Source: Gambelia wislizenii (Eukaryota; Chordata; Lepidosauria; Squamata; Crotaphytidae). Taken from it: DNA of 64,000 nucleotides. Below are positions 54,914-64,000 of the stretch, one piece after another (positions within the stretch are counted from its first letter, which is position 1; each line of letters opens with the position of its first letter). The notes beneath the pieces are model-generated. The model was not told the origin of the DNA. It saw only the letters and a list, made by a program, of their open reading frames with translations, and searched no databases. The DNA is taken from assembly GCA_030847615.1 (NCBI GenBank), contig JAUMIR010000012.1:811001-875000 (forward strand). The letters are read 5' to 3'. The translations under genes and the position numbers were made by a program.

Positions 54914-55934
54914 TTGTTGCCTGCAGGAATTCCGGTGCAATTTCAGAGCATTTTTTGTGGTGTTTGCAGAAGAGCAGGTGTGCAATTTCCGTGGGTCCAG
55001 GCATTTTTAACAGAATGCCTCAGGACCTCATGTGGAGCTGAGGCAAAAAGGCTGCCTGCGCTCTTGGTTTCTGACTAGTCAGCTGGAGCCACCCTTAGCG
55101 GATGCATAATGGCAGTTAATTGTTTCCCCTCTTTCACGCAAATTAATTCCTTTTGGGTGACGTGATATTTTGCTGTATCAACTCAGTTTCATGGCTCTTC
55201 TTGTGAGCTCCCGGATTGGCTGCTGTGATCAGAGAGGTCAATTACATGTTTATATAGATGAAACTTTTTCTTTCTATAAAATTATAACAGCTTAAGTTTA
55301 TATTTCAGCTGGCAGGTTCCCCCCCCCCGCCTTTTCATATTTTGTTTTATGGACTGCAAAGGCACAGGTTGCACTTGAGAAGCTATTTTGAAACATGGTA
55401 AGAACTAGCTTAGCTTCCCCCCCCCACCAAGCTTGTGTACTCCCTTTTATCCCTTCTAGAGTGAAGAGGAAATTGGTAGCTTCTGCTTCGGTTTTAAGTA
55501 AACTAAAGTTTAGTGTGATGACTACCCTGTAAACTATGGTTAATCTTAACTGTAGTTAGTGAAAACAAGCCAACTTCATAAGCTATGGCTTGAACATGGC
55601 TTATTATGTTGAAATAGTGCAGATTAACCCCAGTTTTTCTGGTTTGGAGCAATTGGGCACGCTGTTAATAAAATATAGAAGTGGAAGCTTCTAAATTTCT
55701 CCTCATTGCTGTCCCTGAGGATGTCAGGGGAGGGCAGAACTGTGGCAAGGAATACTAGGCTCATTCTTTTAATGCCAAACTGTGGTTTAGCCTTGTATCT
55801 GAACCAACCTCTATTTTGTTTTCATAGACAGAATTATTCATTTCTTTCATAAAATGCTTGTTTTGTGAGCCAGGTCCTCACTGTCGTTTCTGTTTCAGAA
55901 GCTGCATACTGAAGAAGTGAGTGTTCATGATAAC

Positions 55935-58900
55935 ATGTCCAATGTTTCTGTGGATAGAAGCATCAGACTGCAGGAGATCAAGAAAGGGCTGCAGTTTATA
56001 CAGTAAGGGCTCTTGATTCCTGGACTCTTGTGTGTGAGGGCGTTACGTTGGCAGAGGTGCTGGGTTAAGACATGATGCAATATTTTTCTTCCCACAGTGC
56101 CTGTGTGTGTCAGTGTGAGTGATGAGCCAGACTTGTGCTTGCAGAATAAACATATGGGCACAAGCAGAGTGCCAGGCTGGCTGATTTCCCCCTCACTTGG
56201 AGAATAATGCTCTTAAGTTGGCGCTTCTGTGCACAAGTAACTGGGGAATCAGTCCCTCTGAACACAAGAGTCGTGCTATGTTCTGAGTAGGATTGTACAG
56301 TAGAAACACAGCCATGCTGTGTAGGCACTGCCATGCTTTAGTCGCTGTTTCATTTTGGGGTTAAAATATGTTCTTATGACGGGCAAAATAAGGTGCGAGT
56401 TGAAGGAAATTTAAATAGCTAAGGCAGGTGAGGGCCACTGTCAGAGGCAAGGGGGCTGAATTAACCCCCCCAGTAAACATTTGAGGGCCCCAAAACCCTC
56501 TGATGGGGAGCATTTTGCCATGTTTTTTGCTCACCCTGAGCCATTTTAGCACCAGGAGAGGCCTTATTTTGCAACTGGAAGTGACTCAGAAGTCTCTTCC
56601 TGTTCTGAAAAAGGCCTCTACTGGGAGTAAAATGGCCAGGGGGGTGGCAAAAACATGGAGAGAATTCTCCCCACCGCCTCAGGGGGGTGTTTGGGAGCAT
56701 TTTTGTCCCCAAGGGATGCATATAGCTGCAGACCACCCCCTACCCCTGATTTGAGGCCACGTGGAGGTGAAGGGGCAGCTTCTGGATAGACGTCGTGCTC
56801 CAGTAAGCTCCTAGCTCCCTTGACATGGTGCAGTGGGGCTCACCAGCTGTCAGAGAGGTATGATTCCCTTCAGCAGCAGCTGATGTCCTGGACCGTGGCT
56901 GGGGAGCTTCAGAAAGAAGGGGTTGTTTGGGCCAGCTGCTTGTGGACAGTATAAAAGCCATGAGTTCACAAGGGTCCCACAATGCAGGTTTTCTTGAGGG
57001 GGGGATGACAAATTGGAAATTTCCCCTACTGCCCTAAACAGGCTGAGACCTTTTTTTAGCACCTTCCTTTGGTGTGCTTAGTAAACAAAACTAAGACGTA
57101 TGCTACATCAATTGTGTGTGATTTCCATTAGCTGGAAATAGTAGGACTGAAGTATTTGGTTGGGGGTGGCAGAAGAGATGGGAGTCCGTGAGGTTCATAC
57201 AGGCTGTAGTCCTGTGCATGGTCATCTTGGGAGTGAACCTCATTCAACACACTGGGTCGTCCTTCTTAATCAATATGTTTAGGCCTGCACTGTTCACATT
57301 TCTTAAGTGTGCTCAAAACAAATCTGGATCTTTATTCCGAAACTGTTTTTGTTAGAGTCAGTAGTTTAAGACATTTTAAGACATAAGTTTAAAACACAAT
57401 GTTAATGCTTTTTATTTAGACTTCTGTACAGTATGAAGGCTGAAAATGAGCTTACTGGTTTTAGCTGCCCGAAGGGTGACTGTATTACCTGTTGCATCGG
57501 GAAACAGTCTTCTGCATTGGTGTTGAAAAAGCTAAGCTGTACATTTAATCTTAATGAGCCAGAACCTGCCTCTGTCAGACTGTGCCAAGCTCTGCTTGCA
57601 GAGGCAAAGGAGTCTGTGAGAAATACATTATCTTTCAAAGCGCAGAAGGTATTTTTGTCTTTTTTAGCCCTATTTTGGTCTTGCAAGCTTTCTGGGTCTA
57701 TAACATTTTTGACAAGGTCTGAGTGAGATTTGAGTTTTCTTTTTCTGTTTCTCTCTCTCTGCCAGGTCTACTTTACCCTACCCAGGGACTCAAGAACAAT
57801 ATGAGGTAACAGTGTTCCTTTGTGAAACTTCTTTGTCAGAGCCACAGCTGACTTGGTAGCAGGTAGAAATCTGTAAACCAGATAGTTTTGATGGTGCAAG
57901 ATATGGTTTTAGTTCTTTCATATTATTTGCTCACATAAACACTCCACATTGCTACTTCCCAATGGCTAGCCAGGGGTAGCAGCAGTATTGAGGTGGAGGA
58001 GTGCCTTACCCTTAAGGAATGCTTGAGAAACCCTTGGCTAGGAGGTGTGCACTTTCCCAGTTTGCTAGGTACCAACTCCTGTCTGCTGGGCTTGTTTGGC
58101 TTCCTGCCCTAGGAGGAGAGGCTGGCAAACTGCCTCTTGCAGAGCGGCAGAAAAGCCGTTGGCTTTGAGTCTCATTTGATGTTTTAACACCCATTCCTCC
58201 CCAGTTTGGAGAGTTCCTTTCAAAGCTTTTCACTTTCTGATCTTGTTCTCACCACCTTAAGTAATGTTAGGGTCGTGTTGATACCCCCCCCCAACTGTCT
58301 TTCCACCAACAGTCAAATACTTTTCTATTTAGGCATATTTGGCTTTTAAAGTGTGCCAGCAGATGTGTCTTTGAGGGGAAGGGAGCTTTGTGCTTCTGTT
58401 TTATTATTTTGTAAACATGATTTTAAAACTTGTTAACTTGTGTCTTTAACATGTGTGTCTTAAATAGAACTGTGGTTTAAGTCTCTTAACTTTTGTATTA
58501 AACCTTTTAAAATTGTACTTTGTTTTAAATGGTCATGAACCATCTTGAATCCTGTGCCGGAAGAAATAAATTAAATAAATTAATAAAAATAAAATGATCT
58601 TGTATCCACAGTGTGTATTGGGCTGCCTGGCAAATCACTCTTGAATTCAAGGCCATTTATGAACAAGTTGACTAAATGCTGGTCCCCGAACTGGGTGCTG
58701 AGCCTCTTTGGCTGAATCCTCTTGTTAATCTCAACCAGAGTAAACTGAATGAATCAATAGAATTTACATAAGTGTTGACTGACCAAGTTATCATTCATTC
58801 AGCGAGTCTACACTAGTTGAAACTAACCGTAAGATTAAGCCATTCTTTTTTTAAAAAAGCACTGAATTCTTCAGCACATTGCTCCCATTTCCCCCCTCCC

Positions 58901-61900
58901 AGGGCTGACAGTTGCTTCTGGTAAAACTGTGGTGCTGATTGTGAGTCTGACCTGTTCTGGTGGTGCTTTTATCTTCATTTCAGTTTCATTTATTGCCTTG
59001 TCAGTGGTTTCTAGTGTGTGGTGGTTGTTAAGGGCTACAGGAAGAGTTACTTAACAGTTGGCCCTTCCTTCAGCGGGTGTTTCTTAAAGAAAGGCTGGCC
59101 AGTCCTTTGGAGAAGACGAGTGAGGTGCTGTGAATATAAGAGCAAACCTATTAAGTGCTTGACTGAGAATTTGTCTTTCAGATATTCATACGGGAGCTTG
59201 TTAAAAATCTGTTTAACGAAGGGAATGATGCTTACCGAGAAGGCGATTGGGAAGGATCGCTGAACCACTACTCAGAGGCTTTAAACATAGCTGATTATGC
59301 CAGTTCTGAAGGAATCCACATTTCTGATGAAATATTAGAAAAGTTACATGTAAATCGCATAGCGTGTTATTCAAAGAAGGTAAGGGCAACATCAAGAGGG
59401 TAGGTGGGCGATTGGTTCACGACCCGATCAAGGACTAGAGAAGACAGGGAGGGCTGGTCAGCAGCGTAGAGTGCCTTCAAAATGTCCTGTTGGTCCTTTT
59501 GCTGGTTGGTGTTTTTAGTCAAGGCAAGGGTGGGGTTTGTTTGTGGGTCTTTTGGCAATTGATTGGCTGCTGAGAAAGTGGCTCTTAACAAATTGGTGCT
59601 GTACTTTTTAAAATGGATGCCCTTAAAAACTACTTGGTTTTAATTTGCACTTAACTGTTATAACCTACCATATTTTTATGGGTCTTTTTAAAATAAAATG
59701 CTTGACTCCCAGCATTGGGAGAAAGACAAGTTATTTAATTAATCAGTCAACCAGTTAAGAGAATAAAGTGGTCTCTTGGCAAGTTGTGTCAGCTCAGGGG
59801 CTTCTCTCTTTAGACAAGATGCTGTGTTGTATGTCTTGGAGTTGACATGAAGTCTCATTGTTTAAAACAGTGTTTCTGAAGCTTTGGATTTCAGTTTCCG
59901 AAAGGTCCGGCCAGCATGTCCAATGGGTTCTGAGAGTTGTTGTCCAACAATAACTGGAGGGCCAAAGGTTGGGACCCACTGGTTAAAAAAATGCTGTACA
60001 ATGTTTGGACTCTAGCTTAGTGGGAGTCCTTCTCTAAAGGGCCACAGGAAGTGATGCAACATCAGCTGCCATTTTGGGAAGGGCTCAATGAAGATAGAGC
60101 TATTGGGGAGCACCATTGAAGTGGTTTGGCACATGGAAGAGTTGGGGGTTGGGAAAATTGGCCCCTGAGCTGTTGGTTTAGGTTAGGGTAACAGCCCAGG
60201 CCCTACACCCAGGCTTGCACTCTTAACAAACATAGTACAGAAAAGAAAAGCGTGTGTGTAGAAGAATAAATTCAGGTGCCGAATATTCATCATGCTGTAA
60301 TGGCCTGGGGCAAGGGGCTCTGAAGGAGTTCTCAGTGGGGGAGGCAAGTGGGAGATGCCTTTCTCTCCCACCTCTCTCTTGAAAGGTTTAGGTCAGGGCC
60401 TGTTTTTAATCCACAAGCCGACAGGGGTCTGTATGTGAACCTGGGCAGAGCTGTCCAATTCTTGCTTCAAGTGAATTCCTTGAGTGCTGGAGAAGTAGGC
60501 CTAGTCCCACCCTTCCCTCACTGCTGCAGCAGTCTGCGTTGTATAAAAAAGTCAGCCCTGCAGAGCTGGTTTTGAGGGAGCACACAGGAGAAAGGGAGAG
60601 CAACTCTCCTGTTTTTACTGGATTCTGTTGTTCTGCCAGGAGAGAGCCACTCGTAGATACTTCCCTGTAGTCCTAATTTTCCAGTGTGAAAGAATGATAC
60701 TGTTTGACTTCCAGTTTTCTGGAATCCTAAAAGCTCACAGAGAACTAGAGTTTCTCTGGTCCACATGCACACACACCTTTCATATGCTAGCGCACTGGGA
60801 GTCGATCTGCTATATTAAATAGTCTTTGCGGTCTTCCCTTGACCCTTAGATTCTAGTGTCAAAATGTTCCTGATAACTGTTTGTACAGGGGCAGCATGAC
60901 CGAGTTTTGGAAGACTGTGGGGTCGTTTTAAAGCTGAATGAAAACAATTTCAGAGCACTCTACCGGAAATCCAAAGCCTTAAAAGAACTGGGAAGATACA
61001 AGGAGGCTTACGATGCTGTTGCTAAATGTTCTCTTGCAGTGCCACAGGTGAGCAGGTCATGCAGGCAAAATGAACAGTGCTGTTTGAGGGGGCTTACTTA
61101 CTTGTCCTGGGGGAACAATGTGCAGAATATTTTCTTTTTGACTGGGTGTTATATGTTAATGAAGCTCAGGCTCTGTTCACATACTTCAGTCCCATACATG
61201 ATGACCTGCACCATCACATGTATGAGATCCATTCTACTCCTGTGGAGTCCTGAAACAGAGCAGCTCTGTGGGCAGAAATCTGGGAAAACACTAGGCTTAA
61301 AGGTGGCATGTTTGTGCGTTGCATGAAAATCCTCCCTAACAGTGTATTATCATCCTTTTTTAAAAAAAAATAGGATGAAAGTGTAATAAAATTAACTCAA
61401 GAACTTGCTCAGAAGCTTGGATTGAAAATAAGAAAAGCCTACGTTCGGGCAAAAGTAAGTAGAAGCAGTTTTGTGTGTGTTGCTTTTGAAAAGCTATGTT
61501 TTCTCTATTGGTTGCTAATAGCTATTTTTATTGTGACATTTTACATTTATTTATAAAAATATGTTTCATTGCAGCCTTCCCCAAACTCTGTTTCTGGAGA
61601 AGTATCGAATAAGGTAAGTTGTGTCTTCTCTGTGGAAACAGAGTTATTTTTGTGGAACTGTTTCTTGTCAATATAAATTAATGTTTTGTAATATGAGACA
61701 TGCAGTTCCCTTGAACTTTGGGTTAGGTCCAGCACACTGAAATGTTTTGCTCAGTTTAAGCAGCCAGGAAAAGCTTTGGTCAGTTGGTCTGTTGGACAAT
61801 TGTATGCCAGGATTCTCAGTTACAGAGTTGTGGTTTTTTTTTTAAAAAAAGTAATGTTTTGATGCTGGAAGGAGGAAGTACATATACTGATTGTGCACAT

Positions 61901-63705
61901 ATGCAGAGTTCAAAATGAATACTAGCTGGGTTTACAATTAATCAGGGGATACCTTGCTTTTTGAATGCGTTCAGTAGGAGTGTATGATCCATGGCTGCCG
62001 TTTGGTAACTTTTTAGCAGGCGCTGTTTGACTGCTGTTCCCTGCTGTTGCGCTTGGGTGTCTCTCCTGTTAGGCTGGAGCTTCAGATGTTTGTTAAACCT
62101 TTTAGAGTTACCCAGATCAAAAAGGAAAGAAGAAATGTCTGCCCTGAGGCACCACTGTGCAAAGGTCCTGCTGACGGGTACTTTGTTTGCTTCCAGGTTT
62201 CAAATATTTCTATAGAAGATATTGAGTCAGGTGAGGCTTCTGGAACTTAATATAAAACAGTGATTTCCCCTCTCTTTTTTCATCAGAGTTATTGTTTTAT
62301 GTCGGTCAGTCTGGAGTGGCTGGGGTGAGAGAATTCATCTGTTTCCTGCCAGCATCTAGGGTGCAGCTGTGTTGGTTTCTGAGTAGGGAAGAACCAGTGC
62401 CTGAAAGATGCTTGGCCCGCCTTCCTCAGCTTGCTGCCCTCCAAGTGTTTGAGTGGTTCAGTTCCCATCATCCCTTAGCCATTGGCCACATCCATTGGAG
62501 GTTGCAGAGGCCGCAGGCCAAAACATCTGGAGGGCACCCAGTTGGAGAAGGCCATACTGCCCAGGGATGCACCACTGGATTCCTGGAAACCCATCTGAAG
62601 CCTGTGCCTTGGGTGTATTCCTCCCACCATTCCACATGTTCCTTGAGTGTTCATATTCTTGCAAAACTTGGTTTGTGAACCCAGCCTACCTGATTCATAG
62701 CACCTAGTTTGTGCTCTCTTCCTGGGGAAAGCATCTATTTGCATACTTCCTTCACATTTTTAAGAAGCCATTAGGCTTGTTGGTTCCTCTCAAAGACCAT
62801 AAGGAATTGAGTTGGGCCTAGCTGCTGACACAGGGCCATATAGAGTTGAAAAAATGATGCCTACTTGTTGTGTGGCCTAGTGAGAGGCACAACGTTACTT
62901 CACTCGGGAAAGGAGCCAGGGAGGGGCCCTCAGCTGTTTTTGAACTGCAAGTGCCATCATCCTTCACCATCAGCATTGCTGGTTATGCCTGATGGGAGTC
63001 AACATCCAACCTCTAGAGAGCCTATTGTTGCCTTCCCCAGCCTAGAGGCTGCTGGCCTCTGTCTTTACAAAGGGGCTTCTTCCTAGCTGAGAAGAGGGTG
63101 GGGGGACCAGGAAGAGTTCTGTGACTTTTATGCCTGGCCTGGGCCTGGCATTGGCAGACTGCCCATTTTCTTAAACCTTTAGATTGGGGCAGAGGTGGGA
63201 GGAGGTTGCACAGGCTCCTGTCTTGCGTGGGGTGGGGGCGTGAGGAAGGGGCTGAGTTCCTGGACCACATTGTCCCCTCTTCTTTGAGGGGTTGGGGAGG
63301 AAGGTAGCAGCTGCAGTCACTTTTGCCTGTGCCTCTGTGGAAGGGCTAGCCCTAATCTTCAAAGGTTCCTGTCCAAAGTGTACGTGCACACTCTCTCTCC
63401 CCTCCCCAATCAAAATCTGTTTTTCAGATATTTCTGGTTGGAAGGAAAAGGGCCTTTCTTCCTCCTCGTCCCCCACCCCTTCTAGTTTTGCCCCTGAGCT
63501 GCCGAGTGATCTGGCCCCCTTAACAACAGCCTCTCTGATTGGCCTGCCCACGGAGAAGAGTTCCCTCTCCACCCCTTCCCTGGCCAACGGAGGAACTTGC
63601 CCTCTCCCTGGAGGCTGTTTGGACTGCGGAGACGGGGACGACATCCTCGGAGATGAAATAGATGAGTTGCTCGACTCGGTTTCAGATCCTGGTGAGAGTG
63701 TCATG
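55935..63705 (+). CDS. ZC3H7A: Zinc finger CCCH-type containing 7A, N-terminal 299 residues (partial)
   Basis: Eight coding exons join in frame: 55935-56002, 57766-57805, 59182-59379, 60889-61047, 61374-61454, 61575-61613, 62197-62230 and 63428-63705. The splice acceptor of the first coding exon is at 55899. The protein starts MSNVSVDRSIRLQEIKKGLQ. Three TPR-type helical repeats follow (about 41-75, 88-120 and 121-155; motifs NLFNEGNDAYREGDW, LYRKSKALKELGRYKEAYD and CSLAVPQ). After that come the conserved KLGLKIRKAYVRAK segment, a Ser/Pro-rich linker, and an acidic motif GDEIDELLDSV. The YPGTQEQYE and RYKEAYDAVAKCSLAVPQ segments fit ZC3H7A rather than ZC3H7B. The family binds RNA, including pri-miRNA-type hairpins, through CCCH fingers, which lie beyond the right edge. 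An out-of-frame upstream ATG at 55927 overlaps the start. No breaks are seen. Confidence 0.95.
56003..60888 (+). other. ZC3H7A: ZC3H7A introns 2-4
   Basis: Three introns around exons 57766-57805 and 59182-59379. Apart from short LINE-like 3' ends near 58500-58600 and 59680-59740 (AATAAATTAA-rich) nothing recognisable was seen. Confidence 0.7.
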
Positions 63706-64000
63706 GTAAGAAGCCACCTTCCATTTTTCCTGAGGAGGAGAACCGGTGTTGTTTCTCTGTAGCATGTGGGGGGGGGGTATCCATGTTCTCATGCGTTCCA
63801 AGGCTGCAGGTTTTAAAAAGCCTTGATCGATGTCTTCTGCAAAACCTCCTCATTTGGCAGTTACTCTTCATGCAGTTGTTCCTCATGACCTAGGTCTACA
63901 GATGTACTTGTGGAAAACTTGAGGGTGGAGGTACAAAAGTGTGCTGCTGGTGGGATTCTGTTACAGAAGGTTTGTGAACCTTTGGCACTGACCCGGCTGT
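61614..64000 (+). other. ZC3H7A: ZC3H7A introns and right edge
   Basis: Introns 61614-62196, 62231-63427 and the start of the next after the donor at 63706. No repeat family was recognised, apart from A/T runs. The next exon is beyond the window. Confidence 0.7.

Larger units (their letters stand above)
50703..55898 (+). other. ZC3H7A: ZC3H7A intron 1
   Basis: Between the candidate non-coding exon and the acceptor CTGTTTCAG at 55898. Contents: an inverted hAT copy (51303-51670), a SINE head (52946-53020), and an inverted 5S-derived SINE piece (54846-54913). The (TAAT)n-like run near 52410 is short. The remainder shows no recognised element or exon. Confidence 0.65.

Noticed and set aside
55935..63705. 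ZC3H7B instead of ZC3H7A
   Set aside because: The start MSNVS, YPGTQEQYE, YRKSKAL and AYDAVAKCSLAVPQ are ZC3H7A-type, while ZC3H7B reads differently in each.

Overview
This is vertebrate nuclear DNA, most likely from a squamate reptile (lizard). Genes are split into many GT-AG exons. The interspersed repeats are a sauropsid mix: CR1 3' ends with the terminal ATTCTATG repeat, tRNA-derived SINEs ending in ACA-rich tails, a 5S-rRNA-derived SINE, Tigger-type MITEs, hAT elements with 8-bp target duplications, and RTE-like fragments. Genus cannot be fixed from the sequence alone.

Five protein-coding genes were read exon by exon. From left to right they are: (1) a first coding exon on the minus strand (2174-2305), best matched to pentraxin PTX4, whose remaining exons lie off the left edge; (2) BFAR on the plus strand (promoter near 6600-6890, seven coding exons 10526-16297, 452 aa); (3) PLA2G10, secreted phospholipase A2 group X, on the minus strand and convergent with BFAR (four coding exons 18247-30535, 166 aa), including a signal-peptide exon with a CTG-encoded leucine run; (4) a lysosomal GH27 glycosidase of the alpha-N-acetylgalactosaminidase type on the minus strand (seven coding exons 39192-47448, 407 aa); (5) the first 299 residues of ZC3H7A on the plus strand (CpG-island promoter 49800-50900, coding from 55935, continuing past the right edge). 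BFAR next to PLA2G10 matches the human chromosome 16p13 order. The genes do not form one pathway: they are an ER/mitochondrial apoptosis regulator, a secreted lipase, a lysosomal hydrolase and an RNA-binding protein.

The most notable points are these. (a) The glycosidase sits beside ZC3H7A, while in human NAGA is near the paralogue ZC3H7B on chromosome 22. Its catalytic domain is NAGA-like but its C-terminal domain is unlike NAGA or GLA, suggesting an anciently duplicated third paralogue absent from mammals. (b) A roughly 913-bp tract with no G on the plus strand lies directly upstream of the PLA2G10 start codon. (c) Several mobile elements have fully readable boundaries: a hAT element beside the PTX4 exon, a LINE 3' end nested in another hAT element with both target duplications intact, and a 5S-derived SINE.

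The rest is intron and intergenic DNA filled with old repeats. No tRNA or rRNA gene, CRISPR array or prokaryotic feature is present.
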